DNA of 51,230 nt from the NCBI GenBank assembly GCA_964610175.1, contig CAZSVE010000012.1, forward strand, positions 1 to 51,230, read 5' to 3'. This stretch comes from CAZSVE01 sp964610175. Lineage in GTDB: Bacteria; Pseudomonadota; Gammaproteobacteria; HK1. Positions 16,453-26,030 of this stretch are shown piece after piece. Made by a program: the position numbers and the translations under genes. A model generated the notes under the pieces. That model made no database searches, was not told the origin of the DNA, and saw nothing but the letters and a program-made list of their open reading frames with translations. Each line of letters begins with the position of its first letter. Within the stretch, counting starts at the first letter, position 1.

Positions 16453-16542
16453 AGTATCGGAAAAACAAAGATTCCGAGAGAATGGGTGCGTGCACCAAGA
16501 ACCACCCCGCCTCGGTCCTGGTGCACAGCGCCGATATGTTCG
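16453..16542 (+). repeat. Dispersed repeat family R1, copy c
   Basis: GTATCGGAAAAACAAAGATT through GCCGATATGTTC. The second stem here is GTGCACCA/TGGTGCAC instead of CGCCAAGAC/GTCTTGGCG, so both arms changed together relative to copy a. Confidence 0.75.
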
Positions 16543-16938
16543 AAGCCGAAATCCAGACCTCTGGAAAGAGGTCGTCAACCGGCTTTTCCTGGTTCGAATC
16601 GTTCATGGCAACAGGCATGTTCGACGCCACGAACGGCTATCGAATCGATGAGCGGGAAATCAACAAAACATTGCCGAAATTTCCACCTTGATTTCCACCC
16701 TCGTTTCCAAGCCCATTTCCGCTTTGCGGATCCCCGATGTAAAAATGTAAAGTTGGCCTCGATACTTGGAAATCGGTGCATTGCAAGACACGAAGAATCT
16801 CGGATCCTATATTGATGTTTTCCGCTATAACGTCCATAGTATCGGCTCCCTGGTGCAGCCGGTTCAAGCGGAGATATGAGCCGGTGGAGATACGGACCGA
16901 GACGATGCCGGTTGTTGCCGTGACGTACGGATTGCCTC

Positions 16939-17034
16939 AAGGTGTCGGAAAAACAGAAGGTCCTGGAAGATCCAGTGCATCATGCCCCGAGACCTACCCC
17001 CTTTCGGTCTTGGCGCGAAACGCCAACATGTTCC
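16939..17034 (+). repeat. Dispersed repeat family R1, copy d
   Basis: GTGTCGGAAAAACAGAAGGT through GCCAACATGTTC. More diverged than copies a and b, but the right half (GGTCTTGGCGCGAAACGCC) is conserved and pairs with CCGAGACC on its left. Confidence 0.7.
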
Positions 17035-17377
17035 TGACATCGGATTGGAATGTATCGGAAAAACGAAGCTTCTGAAAACTTTCTCGCCATAATCCGCAAA
17101 ACGCCATCCAAAAGGCAGTGCTCGCGACGAGATTCGAAATACCTCACCGAGTGCACCATTTTCCGAGGCGGCATCTTGATTTCGATGCATCGAAACAACG
17201 GAATTCTCCAAAAAAACCTGTCCCGAGTGCATAATGCCCGGTTTTCACCGTTGTGCGCGTTTCAATCTCATTTCCGGCCTTCTCCGAAAGGCGAAATGCA
17301 TTTTCGCATGATCTTTGGATTTCCAAAACCATGGGATTTCCAGAACAATAAATCTTTTCATCGACGAGGATTCTTGT

Positions 17378-18451
17378 ATGACAAAAACTGCACTGAAGCC
17401 CGGTGTTGTCACTGGGAAAGATTATGAAACGCTGGTCAACGCTTGCAAGGAAGGTGGTTATGCATTACCAGCAGTCAATGTGACATCATCGAGCACGGTC
17501 AATGCTGTCCTGGAAGCTGCCGCCAAGGCAAAAGGAGATGCTATCATTCAGCTATCCAATGGCGGCGCACAGTTCTATGCGGGGCAGGGAATATCGGATG
17601 GCGATCAGGCCAAGGTGCTCGGTGCCGTCTCTTGTGCGCAGCACGTGCACCTGCTTGCCGAACACTATGGCGTTTGTGTTGTCCTGCATACCGACCACGC
17701 CAACAAGAAATTGATTCCCTGGATCGACTCCCTGCTGGACTGGGGAGAGGAGTTCTTCAAGAAGACCGGTAAACCACTCTTTAGCTCTCATATGCTGGAT
17801 CTTTCCGAGGAAACCATCGAATTCAATCTCGGTGAATCCGCGCGGGTACTCGAGAGAATGAGTAAGATAGGCATGAGCCTTGAGATCGAACTTGGCGTAA
17901 CCGGCGGCGAAGAAGACGGCATCGGTGGTGAGTTCGACGATTCCGCCGATAACTCTCATCTGTATACGCAACCGGAAGACGTACTACAGGCCTATAAGAA
18001 GCTTTCCCCCATCGGTAACTTCTCGGTCGCGGCATCTTTCGGTAACGTACACGGCGTATATAAACCGGGTAATGTCAAACTCCGTCCGGAAATCCTGAAG
18101 AATTCACAGCTTCTGGTCGGGAAGGACAGCGGAACGAAGAACCCGCTGAACCTCGTCTTCCATGGTGGATCCGGGTCGGAGAAAAAGAAGATCTCGGAAG
18201 CAGTGAGCTATGGTGTGTTCAAGATGAACATCGACACCGATACCCAGTTTGCCTACTCGGAGCAAGTCGGCAAGTTCGTGGATGAAAATCCGAAGGCATT
18301 CAAATACCAAATCGATCCCGAAGATGGTACGCCGTACAAAAAATACTACGATCCGCGGAAGTGGGTTCGTAAGGCGGAATCAGGAATCGTGGAACGCCTT
18401 CAAGAGGCCTTCGATGATCTCGGCTCCAAGGGAAAATCGCTGGCGAAGTGA
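17378..18451 (+). CDS. fba: Fructose-bisphosphate aldolase, class II
   Basis: A 357-residue, zinc-dependent enzyme that interconverts fructose 1,6-bisphosphate with DHAP and glyceraldehyde 3-phosphate in glycolysis, gluconeogenesis and the Calvin cycle. Length and motifs match the FbaA (class IIA) type: YALPAVNVTSSSTVNA, VVLHTDHANKK with catalytic Asp106 and metal His107, LEIELGVTGGEEDG, the metal His in GNVHGVYKPGNV, NLVFHGGSGSEKK and YGVFKMNIDTDTQFAY. The ATG at 17378 is preceded by GACGAGGA at a suitable distance; an upstream in-frame start gives no conserved residues. It is followed 89 bp later by pckG, consistent with a joint gluconeogenic role. Confidence 0.97.
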   Translation: MTKTALKPGVVTGKDYETLVNACKEGGYALPAVNVTSSSTVNAVLEAAAKAKGDAIIQLSNGGAQFYAGQGISDGDQAKVLGAVSCAQHVHLLAEHYGVCVVLHTDHANKKLIPWIDSLLDWGEEFFKKTGKPLFSSHMLDLSEETIEFNLGESARVLERMSKIGMSLEIELGVTGGEEDGIGGEFDDSADNSHLYTQPEDVLQAYKKLSPIGNFSVAASFGNVHGVYKPGNVKLRPEILKNSQLLVGKDSGTKNPLNLVFHGGSGSEKKKISEAVSYGVFKMNIDTDTQFAYSEQVGKFVDENPKAFKYQIDPEDGTPYKKYYDPRKWVRKAESGIVERLQEAFDDLGSKGKSLAK

Positions 18452-18540
18452 CGATTCTTCATGATTGCAGAAAGATGGACCATGATAAAATCGACACTGG
18501 AAGTTAATATTGATTGAACCTTAAAAGGAGGCTTGTAGCC

Positions 18541-20421
18541 ATGACCATTACACATAATGGTAAAGAACGTACGAAAAACAAGAAACTTTTGGCCTGGGTC
18601 GATGAGATGGTGGCCCTGTGCAAACCGAAAGATGTCGTTTGGTGTGACGGTTCTCAGAAAGAATACGATGATTTGTGCAACATGTTGGTGGATCACGGCG
18701 TATTCACACGCTTGAATCCCAAGAAGCGCCCCAACTGCTTTCTCGCCCGCTCCCATCCGAGCGATGTAGCCCGGGTCGAGAACCGCACTTTCATCTGCTC
18801 GAAGAAAGAAGAAGATGCCGGTCCCACCAACAACTGGATGGATCCCGACAAAGCGAAGCAGGAGCTGACAGTTCAGTTCGATGGAAGCATGGAAGGCCGC
18901 ACCATGTACATCATTCCGTTCAGCATGGGACCGCTTGGTTCGCCCATCGCCCATATCGGAATCGAGATCACGGACTCCGCTTATGTGGTCGTCAACCAAC
19001 GCATCATGACCCGCATGGGACAGGCTGTCCTGGATGTGCTGGGCGAGAACGGTGAATTCGTGCCGTGTCTGCATTCGGTAGGCGCGCCGCTGAAACCAGG
19101 TCAGGAAGATGTGGTATGGCCGTGCGAGCCGGACATTGGGAAGAAATACATTGCCCATTTCCCGGAAACCCGCGAGATCTGGTCCTATGGCAGTGGCTAC
19201 GGCGGTAACGCGCTCCTCGGCAAGAAGTGTCTTGCCCTGCGTATCGCCTCCATTATGGCCCGCGATGAAGGCTGGCTTGCCGAACACATGTTGATCCTGG
19301 GCGTGGAATCCCCCAAGGGCGAGAAAACCTATGTGTCGGCGGCCTTCCCCAGCGCCTGCGGCAAGACCAACTTCGCCATGTTGATTCCGCCCGAATCCAT
19401 GAAAGGCTGGAAGGTTACCACCATCGGTGATGACATTGCCTGGATCAAGCCCAACAAGGAAACCGGCATGTTCCATGCCATCAATCCGGAATATGGTTGG
19501 TTCGGCGTGGCACCGGGAACGAACTACAAGTCCAATCCCAACGCCATGCTATCCATGAAGGAAAACTCCATCTTCACCAACGTCGGCCTGACCGATGATG
19601 GAGACATCTGGTGGGAAGGCATGGATGGCGAAACCCCGAAGCACCTCATCGACTGGAAGGGAAATGACTGGACGCCGAAAAGCGAAACCCCCGCTTCCCA
19701 TCCCAACGCACGCTTCACCGCGCCCGCGGGACAGTGCCCCTCCATCGATCCGGATTGGGAAGACCCTGCTGGTGTGCCCATCAGTGCCTTTGTATTCGGT
19801 GGACGGGTAAGCAAGAACTTCCCGCTGGTCTACCAGGGCTATAACTGGGAACACGGCGTATATATGGCCGCCACCATGGGCTCGGAGGCAACCGCCGCCG
19901 CCATCGGCCAGGAGGCCATGCGTCGCGACCCGATGGCCATGCTGCCCTTCTGCGGCTACAACATGGCCGATTACTGGAAGCATTGGTTGCGGATTGGCCG
20001 TAGCGCCGTACCGACACCGCCTCGGATTTTCCGCGTCAACTGGTTCCGTAAAGACGAAAATGGCAAGTTCGTCTGGCCGGGATTCGGCGAGAACATGCGT
20101 GCGCTGAAATGGATTGTAGAGCGGTGCCGTGGCACGGCTAACGGCATCGAAAGCTCTATCGGCTGGGTACCGGACTACGATGCCATCTCTTGGGAAGGAA
20201 TCGATTTCCCGAAAGACAAGTTCTATTCGATTATGGAAATGGATCGCGAAATCATGCGCAAGGAAACCAATGATCAGGAGGAACTCTTCACCCGGTTCGG
20301 TGATCATCTGCCGAGGGAGTTGGAGCTTCAGCGGGAACTACAGCTGCACAGGCTGTATCACATGACGGATGTATGGGATCTATCCAAGGTCTATAAGGAA
20401 GCCGAGCTGAGAGAGAGTTAG
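18541..20421 (+). CDS. pckG: Phosphoenolpyruvate carboxykinase (GTP)
   Basis: A 626-residue enzyme converting oxaloacetate plus GTP to PEP, CO2 and GDP, the entry step of gluconeogenesis. It is the GTP type, not the ATP type: length about 620, YGSGYGGNALLGKKCLALRIAS, the P-loop with reactive Cys in AFPSACGKTNFAM (SACGKTN at 271-277), IGDDIAWIK with Mn ligand Asp, and the C-terminal FGGRVSKNFPLVYQGYNWEHG. The ATG at 18541 has a near-consensus AAAAGGAGG ribosome binding site; a longer reading frame upstream is not needed. A strong terminator follows at 20491. Confidence 0.97.
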   Translation: MTITHNGKERTKNKKLLAWVDEMVALCKPKDVVWCDGSQKEYDDLCNMLVDHGVFTRLNPKKRPNCFLARSHPSDVARVENRTFICSKKEEDAGPTNNWMDPDKAKQELTVQFDGSMEGRTMYIIPFSMGPLGSPIAHIGIEITDSAYVVVNQRIMTRMGQAVLDVLGENGEFVPCLHSVGAPLKPGQEDVVWPCEPDIGKKYIAHFPETREIWSYGSGYGGNALLGKKCLALRIASIMARDEGWLAEHMLILGVESPKGEKTYVSAAFPSACGKTNFAMLIPPESMKGWKVTTIGDDIAWIKPNKETGMFHAINPEYGWFGVAPGTNYKSNPNAMLSMKENSIFTNVGLTDDGDIWWEGMDGETPKHLIDWKGNDWTPKSETPASHPNARFTAPAGQCPSIDPDWEDPAGVPISAFVFGGRVSKNFPLVYQGYNWEHGVYMAATMGSEATAAAIGQEAMRRDPMAMLPFCGYNMADYWKHWLRIGRSAVPTPPRIFRVNWFRKDENGKFVWPGFGENMRALKWIVERCRGTANGIESSIGWVPDYDAISWEGIDFPKDKFYSIMEMDREIMRKETNDQEELFTRFGDHLPRELELQRELQLHRLYHMTDVWDLSKVYKEAELRES

Positions 20422-20490
20422 GATCTCCTGCCGGAAGTCTCGTGTCATGGCCATAGGCCAAATATGATGATAGGCTTCGATTGAACCGAT

Positions 20491-20520
20491 AAAAAACCGG
20501 CCGTAAGGCCGGTTTTTTCT
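20491..20520 (+). terminator. Rho-independent terminator of pckG
   Basis: AAAAAACCGGCC and GGCCGGTTTTTT around GTAA form a perfect stem followed by a T-run; symmetric A and T tails make it potentially bidirectional. Confidence 0.95.
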
Positions 20521-20532
20521 TTCCCCGGAACT

Positions 20533-20620
20533 AGCGAAGCTTCGCCTTGATCCGATAGAGCAAAATCAGCGTTCCGTAAAATTCGATCTATTTGCGAAGC
20601 TAAGCGGGAAATAAACAAAT
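20533..20620 (+). repeat. Dispersed repeat family R2, copy a
   Basis: GCGAAGCTTCGCCTTGATCC, then AGCAAAATCAGCGTTCCG, ending AAGCGGGAAATAAACAAA. Family members lie at 28578, 30862, 34498, 36448, 45247, 47985 and 49416. From 20621 to 20827 no gene or known RNA is seen. Confidence 0.8.
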
Positions 20621-20827
20621 ATGAATGAGCATGGATGCCTGCCGAGGCAATACCGGCCTTGCCCTCCCGAATCGCCCATTTCCCCTTGCGCCATCTCCTT
20701 CGAACTCCCCAATACCGATATCTTCCCCCCATCCTCGCGGGTTTCTCCCTGAATGGTGCTTTCGGTTTCGTTCTGTCGGTTTTGTTCTGGCATGAAAAGA
20801 GCAAAAGACTATGAGCAAAATACGTAG

Positions 20828-20974
20828 TACAGTTCGGTCTTCAAAGCGAAAGTAGCGGTAGCGGCTTTACGAGATGCGCAGACCACCTCGGATATCGCGG
20901 CACGCTACGAAATACATCCGACGATGGTCAGTTGGAAACGGGAGCGGAAGTTCGGTTTATTTTACTTGGAGTGA
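20828..20974 (+). pseudogene. IS3-type transposase OrfA fragment
   Basis: The frame reads FKAKVAVAALRDAQTTSDIA followed by ARYEIHPTMVSWKRERKF, the helix-turn-helix of IS3-family OrfA proteins (FK.KVALEAL....T..ELA..Y.VHP..I..WK). It has no start, is preceded by a stop at 20825, and ends at a TGA at 20972-20974, just before the kinase gene. The DDE-containing OrfB is absent. Confidence 0.75.
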
Positions 20975-20980
20975 CGTACC

Positions 20981-23900
20981 ATGATTCCCAAACCAGAGGC
21001 ATTATTCCAAACCGTGAGCGAGCTTGCCCATCGCATAACCGGCAGGCCGGTTGTGATTTGGGTCAAGGATTTCGAGACCGGAGAGGTGATTGCGCGAGGC
21101 CGGGTGGGACTCGACGATGGTTCGATGATGATTGGCGAAACTGCTATCCCGAATGATGTGGGTATCATCGGTGAAGTGATAGCAAGTGGTGGGGAGCGGA
21201 TGGTATCGGATATTCGTAGCGACCCGGTGTTTCGTAAAACCAGGCTTTCCCAATCCCCCAATTCCCTTGCCATGCTGGCCCTCCCGGTCCTCTCGCGGGG
21301 AGAGGAAACGGTGGGTGTCATCGGGTTTCTTGGCAAGGATTCGGATCAGCGGGTCCACTTGGATCGCAAGACCCTCACCCAGATAACCGATATCGTCGCC
21401 GGGCAGGCGGAGCCTTCTCGCCGCATCTTTCACCTTGCCAGGGCCACTCGGCAACTCATCGAATCCCGAAATCTCAATGATGTGTCCAAGATCCTCGCCC
21501 GGACCGCCAAGGATCTGACCGGCGCGGTCTCCAGCGTGGTCTGGTTATGGAATGACCGAACCAGGGAGTTTACTCATGCCAGCCATGCGGCAGGGATGGC
21601 ATGGTCGGTGAAACCCCGCAGGGATGGCTTGGCCCAGTCGATTATGGACGAGAACAGACTCATCAGGATCGACGATGCAGTGCAGAATGGACGCATCCAA
21701 GCGGGATTATTGAAGCAGGGGATCCGCTCTCAAGTGGGCGTGCCCATCCGCCGGGAGGGGGGACCTATCGGCGTGCTGTTCGTCAGTTCCGATAGAAAGG
21801 CGCATTTTACCACCAATGATGAGTATCTGTTGGAGACCCTGGTGGGACAATTTTCCGCCGGTTTTAGCTGGGGTCGGCGATTGATAGGCCCCATGGATGA
21901 AGTAGAGGAGGCCATTGCCCGCCTGTTCGATCTCGATAGGATATTGGACGGACTCTGTAAAGAGATCCAAGGGAAACTTGGTTTCGACTACGTGGCAGTG
22001 CAATTGATCCGACCCGTGGAACGTACTCTGGAGACCGTTTGGGGCACCGATGGAGCAGATTGGGTTGGCGTCAAGCATTCCATGAACGCCGATGAAGATC
22101 TACGCGACATCCAGGTGGATGTGGCCCGGAGTCATCCCCGTCGCATCGAGGTTCTGCATGGTTGGGATCGTCGTTTCGATCATTGGATCTATCACCGTTT
22201 CGGACACGAAAACTATGTGCGCGCCTGGGTGCCTATGGTGCTAGTGCGTGGTGAGTCGGGCAACCTCGATCAAGATTGGTGGCCAAGGTGTCATTGGCGA
22301 GAAGGTGTCCGGGAATCGCACCCGGACGGGGGCTGGCGTTTCACCCTGGAACTCGAGGACATCGAGGATTACCCGCCGAGGAGTTACCTCCTCGGTACGG
22401 TAGAGGCCGGCTATACCGATCCACAAAGGCGTATTATCCTTGACGATGCAAGAAAACTGGCTGATTTAGCCAGTGAGGGTGCCCTTCGCGTACGCAAGGC
22501 CCAATTGCCCGGTGTATTGGAGACCGTTGCCGAGGGTGTACGTCGTATCCTGGACGCCGATGCCGCCAGCCTGCACTTTGCCTATAACGAGGACAGAGAA
22601 CTCTTTGCCTATGAGATCACTGCCGGAAAGGGAAGGCTGCGTTTTCTCCATCACAATGACCCTGGACATCATGGGCTCTGGCAACAGGCCATTCGGGAAG
22701 AACGACCCAGATTCATGCCCGATGAGAATCGGGGAGAAACGGATCGGGAAGTGGCGTCGTTTGCGCCGAATCTTTACGGGCAGGGGATTCAGGCCATTGC
22801 GGCGTTCCCCTTTGTCGTCGATGACCATGAGAGCGTACTTTACGTCTACTTCGAGGCGCCACACCGGTTCACGGAAGATGAGCTGCGCTGGGTAGAGAGC
22901 TTCGTCCAGCGCGCCGAGCGGGCGGTACGGGATGCCAGTAGGGTGTTGGGCAGCCGTGATCAGGCTCGCCTGCTCGCCAATCTACACGAGATTGCCCGTT
23001 CCTTGATAATAGACCCAGAATCGTCGGATCTGCCGCGGAATATCGCCGGTTATGTGGCCAGTATCCTGGGGGCCGATGTGGTCTCCATCTATGAATATTT
23101 CGCGGATGAGCAGCGTTTTAGCGCACCAGCGGTGGTCGGCAGGCTTCTCGATAAAGAAAAGGTATCGATTGTTCCCTCATCGAAGGATGCCATCCAATTT
23201 CGGGTTATCGATAACTCCGGACCTGTTTATGCCGAAACGGTTCGGGAGGAGGCCGTTTTTCGGAAAACTCATCCGGGAGATTTCATCGATCGCGAGAAAA
23301 TTCGCTCTGCCATTGCCTGTCCGCTCTCCATGCATGGGGAAACAGTGGGGGTAATGCTGATCAATTACCGTACCCATCACCGGTTTACGAAGGATGACAA
23401 GGAAACCCTGGTACCGACCCTTGCTGCTTCTGCTGCCATGGCCATTCAGGTAGCCCGCTCTCACCGAAGAGATAAGCGGGATTCCGAACGGCGCACTGGG
23501 CGGGAAAAGGCACTGGAAAGGGTCGAGGAAGCTATTGCCGATGGGGCCGCGGATTTTCAGCGGGTACTGGATGTCATCTTGGTAGAAGCGATGAGAATCA
23601 CTGGTGCCACGACAGGGTATTTCTTTCGTTACCGCTGGCAGGGAATTCTCGATCTGGTGGCACAGAAGGGCCTGCCGGAAGGGGGACAGGATTTCAGTCA
23701 AACACTTGAAACCGGCATTATCGGGCTAGCGGCAAGAACCCTCACATCTCAGTTCGCATCGGATGTTACAGCCCCCGAATGGGAGGAGATATACCACGAG
23801 ATCGTACCGGAAACCCGCGCCGAGATTGCTGTGCCACTGGTGGATGAGAGTGGTCTTTGGGGGGTGCTCAACCTCGAAAGTTCCAAACCTGATGGCTTCG

Positions 23901-25369
23901 ATAGGGAAGATCTGGCCGTGCTCAAGCGGTTTGCACAACAAACGATGATTAGCGTCCATGAGACAACCCTTCACAGCAGTTTGGAGCGCCAAGCCAGACC
24001 GTTGCATTTCCTCAATGTTATTTCTTCCCGCATCCAGGACCCACGTCATGATTCGGATACGGTACTCCGGCTGTTGCTGACGGGCGTTACATCCGGGGCA
24101 GGGTTGAGGTTTAGCCGGGCCATGTTGTTTTTAATGGATGAAGAGGGAAGGCGGATAGAAGGCAAAATGGCTATCGGATCCCAGTCCCAGGAGGAAGCCA
24201 ACGAAATATGGAAACGTTTTGCTGCAAAGGAAAACGATTTCGAGGATCGTAGTCAGAATAGCCTTGAGTTCTTTCTGGATGAGGCGGAGCAGTTCAGTGA
24301 GAAGCTCAAGAAAGGGGAAGGGGATGATTCCCCGTTTAACCAAGCTGTCAAAGGAATTCCACCTATTGTTGTGGACAAAACGGAGGGTGCGCTTACACAA
24401 TGCATCAGGGAGGACAAATCCATCGTCGTGAAGGATGGACAACTCGATCCATTTCGAACGTTACTCAAAGAGAACAACGTCTTCGCTGACTACGATGGTA
24501 CCTTTGCCTGCGTGCCACTAATCGGAAAAGGAAGGACGTTGGGAGCGCTCGTGGTGGATTATCAGTTTTTGCGTCGTAATTGGGAAATCGATGCCATCGC
24601 CCTTCGTCATCTCGAGGTCCACGCGGGGATGATCACCATGGCCATCGAGAATAGTCGGTTGCGAGACAGGATGGAGAAAGAACGCGAGGCGACGTGGCGC
24701 TATTTCGCCCGGCAGACCGCCCATAGTATCGGTAACCGCATCTCCCAGATCGAAGGGCCGATTTTCCGATTGCAGGGTATCTGTGAAGAGCATACCGAAA
24801 AAGCATCTCTTCTTGAGAATCTGGAGGCTGGGGTCGAAGAGACCAAGGCGCTGTTGACCCGTTTTCGGGATGTGATACGACCATCGGAACCGCAGCTCAA
24901 AGAAATCGATTTGGGAACGCTGTTGACCTCAATAGAAAAGGAAAATCACGATCGACTGGAGATGGAAGGGGTGCAACTCTCGATCCAAACGCCGGAACAG
25001 CCTGTTAACCTCATGGGGGACAAACATCTTCTCCTGGATGCCTTTGCAGAACTCATCAAAAATGCACGGGAAGCCATGGAATTGGAGTCGGTCGATAAGA
25101 GGCGAATCATTATCCGTGTCAGCCTGGAAGGAGTCAGGAAGTCCCATGTACGCATCGATGTTGTCAATCCTGGTCAGGGCGTTCCCGATGAATTGAAACA
25201 ACGCATCTTCGAACCGTTCCATCATGGACATGGAAAGGGGGAGTCACGAGGTCTGGGACTTGCCATCATCAAGGAATCCATCGAGGCCCATGGGGGAACC
25301 ATCGAGGAAGCAGGTGAACCGGGTCACAATGCCTGCTTTTCGATCCGTCTTCCCGTGATTTCTTGTTGA
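20981..25369 (+). CDS. Multi-GAF sensor histidine kinase
   Basis: A 1462-residue cytoplasmic signalling protein without membrane segments. About seven GAF-like modules can be counted by their repeated ends (VIGFL, GVLFVSSD, LYVYFEAP, GVMLINYRTH, GVLNLESSKPD, GALVVDYQF), roughly at residues 10-145, 150-300, 305-500, 505-655, 660-825, 840-995 and 1020-1230. The kinase core follows: FARQTAHSIGNRISQ with phospho-acceptor His1248, AELIKNAREAM (N box, Asn1361), VVNPGQGVP (G1), IFEPFHHGHG and SRGLGLAII (G2). GAF arrays bind small molecules, haem, bilins or redox signals; the ligand is unknown. Its likely partner, a receiver protein at 25435, is split by an inserted repeat. Confidence 0.88.
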   Translation: MIPKPEALFQTVSELAHRITGRPVVIWVKDFETGEVIARGRVGLDDGSMMIGETAIPNDVGIIGEVIASGGERMVSDIRSDPVFRKTRLSQSPNSLAMLALPVLSRGEETVGVIGFLGKDSDQRVHLDRKTLTQITDIVAGQAEPSRRIFHLARATRQLIESRNLNDVSKILARTAKDLTGAVSSVVWLWNDRTREFTHASHAAGMAWSVKPRRDGLAQSIMDENRLIRIDDAVQNGRIQAGLLKQGIRSQVGVPIRREGGPIGVLFVSSDRKAHFTTNDEYLLETLVGQFSAGFSWGRRLIGPMDEVEEAIARLFDLDRILDGLCKEIQGKLGFDYVAVQLIRPVERTLETVWGTDGADWVGVKHSMNADEDLRDIQVDVARSHPRRIEVLHGWDRRFDHWIYHRFGHENYVRAWVPMVLVRGESGNLDQDWWPRCHWREGVRESHPDGGWRFTLELEDIEDYPPRSYLLGTVEAGYTDPQRRIILDDARKLADLASEGALRVRKAQLPGVLETVAEGVRRILDADAASLHFAYNEDRELFAYEITAGKGRLRFLHHNDPGHHGLWQQAIREERPRFMPDENRGETDREVASFAPNLYGQGIQAIAAFPFVVDDHESVLYVYFEAPHRFTEDELRWVESFVQRAERAVRDASRVLGSRDQARLLANLHEIARSLIIDPESSDLPRNIAGYVASILGADVVSIYEYFADEQRFSAPAVVGRLLDKEKVSIVPSSKDAIQFRVIDNSGPVYAETVREEAVFRKTHPGDFIDREKIRSAIACPLSMHGETVGVMLINYRTHHRFTKDDKETLVPTLAASAAMAIQVARSHRRDKRDSERRTGREKALERVEEAIADGAADFQRVLDVILVEAMRITGATTGYFFRYRWQGILDLVAQKGLPEGGQDFSQTLETGIIGLAARTLTSQFASDVTAPEWEEIYHEIVPETRAEIAVPLVDESGLWGVLNLESSKPDGFDREDLAVLKRFAQQTMISVHETTLHSSLERQARPLHFLNVISSRIQDPRHDSDTVLRLLLTGVTSGAGLRFSRAMLFLMDEEGRRIEGKMAIGSQSQEEANEIWKRFAAKENDFEDRSQNSLEFFLDEAEQFSEKLKKGEGDDSPFNQAVKGIPPIVVDKTEGALTQCIREDKSIVVKDGQLDPFRTLLKENNVFADYDGTFACVPLIGKGRTLGALVVDYQFLRRNWEIDAIALRHLEVHAGMITMAIENSRLRDRMEKEREATWRYFARQTAHSIGNRISQIEGPIFRLQGICEEHTEKASLLENLEAGVEETKALLTRFRDVIRPSEPQLKEIDLGTLLTSIEKENHDRLEMEGVQLSIQTPEQPVNLMGDKHLLLDAFAELIKNAREAMELESVDKRRIIIRVSLEGVRKSHVRIDVVNPGQGVPDELKQRIFEPFHHGHGKGESRGLGLAIIKESIEAHGGTIEEAGEPGHNACFSIRLPVISC

Positions 25370-25434
25370 CTGACCGAATAGTCTATGGAAGATTACAATC
25401 CTCTTGATTATGTAGAACAGTAGGTAGCAGCACC

Positions 25435-25975
25435 ATGGCCAAGCAGAAAATACTTGTAGTAGACGATTCACCACCGCTGTTGGATGATCTGAAGTGGGTG
25501 GCGGAGAAGGCTTCCGGGGGCGATGTGGTAGCAGCACGAGGTGCTCAGGAAGCCAACGCTTTGATCCAAGAGCACGACTTCGATCTGGTCATTACCGATC
25601 TCCGTATGGAGACCGAAGAGGCCGGAATGGATGTCTTGGCGGCGACCAAGAAAAAGGATTGGACTGATATGTTTTAACTTGCAAGTAACTGTGCCAGAAA
25701 GGAAATTTTCTGGCACAGTTCTTGTCTAAAACATCAGACTTTGTGTTTTAACACTTTTAAGTTACGCAGCAAGTTAAAACATGAAGTCTACCCAGGTCAT
25801 CCTGGTTACCGCCTTTGGGAAGCCTAACGAAACGGGGCCAGCCGCCATTGCGAAGGGCGCCTACGACTATGTCGATCGCAATGCGCCCGGTAATTATCTC
25901 AAACGGCTCAAAGAGATTGTCGGCCCCGCTTTGGAGAGACGAAAAGAAAAGCGCCGAGAGAGTAAACTGAAGTGA
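25435..25975 (+). pseudogene. Single-domain response regulator split by repeat R3
   Basis: The first part (25435-25677) reads ILVVDDSPPLLDDLKWVAEK with acidic residues for Mg2+, and DLVITDLRMETEEAGMDVL with the phospho-acceptor Asp in ITDLRM, then stops two codons into an inserted element. The second part (from the ATG at 25781) continues STQVILVTAFGKPNETGPAA and GAYDYVDRNAPGNYL, supplying the conserved Thr and the K-position region (Asp-Arg-Asn in place of the usual Lys-Pro). Removing 25669-25780 joins the halves in frame into a 142-residue receiver. The gene lies 65 bp after the GAF kinase, its expected partner. Whether the two halves are made separately and reassociate is unknown. Confidence 0.85.
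25669..25782 (+). repeat. Structured repeat R3, copy a, with terminal inverted repeats
   Basis: The ends ATGTTTTAACTTGC (25669-25682) and GCAAGTTAAAACAT (25769-25782) are perfect 14-bp inverted repeats. Inside, AACTGTGCCAGAAA (25687-25700) pairs perfectly with TTTCTGGCACAGTT (25707-25720), GTCT pairs with AGAC, and TGTTTTAAC can also pair with the right end. A second copy lies at 31033-31139. The right end supplies the ATG for the following reading frame. Confidence 0.88.
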
Positions 25976-26030
25976 CAAAACATTACATTGAGCAAGTTGA
26001 TTGACCAAAATATTCGAGAAGGGGGTTATT

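Larger units (their letters stand above)
16397..17377. other. Repeat-rich intergenic stretch before fba
   Basis: About 980 bp without a supported gene. It holds R1 copies c and d, the first part of another R1 copy near 17051-17090 and a scrap of R2 near 16643-16672 (GAGCGGGAAATCAACAAAA). A 51-codon frame starting at the R1 ATG near 16534 shows no similarity to anything recognised. The fba promoter must lie near the right end but no clear sigma-70 boxes stand out. Confidence 0.6.

Noticed and set aside
18400..19476. A 358-codon frame antisense to pckG.
   Set aside because: PckG motifs on the plus strand are complete; the antisense frame is a shadow.
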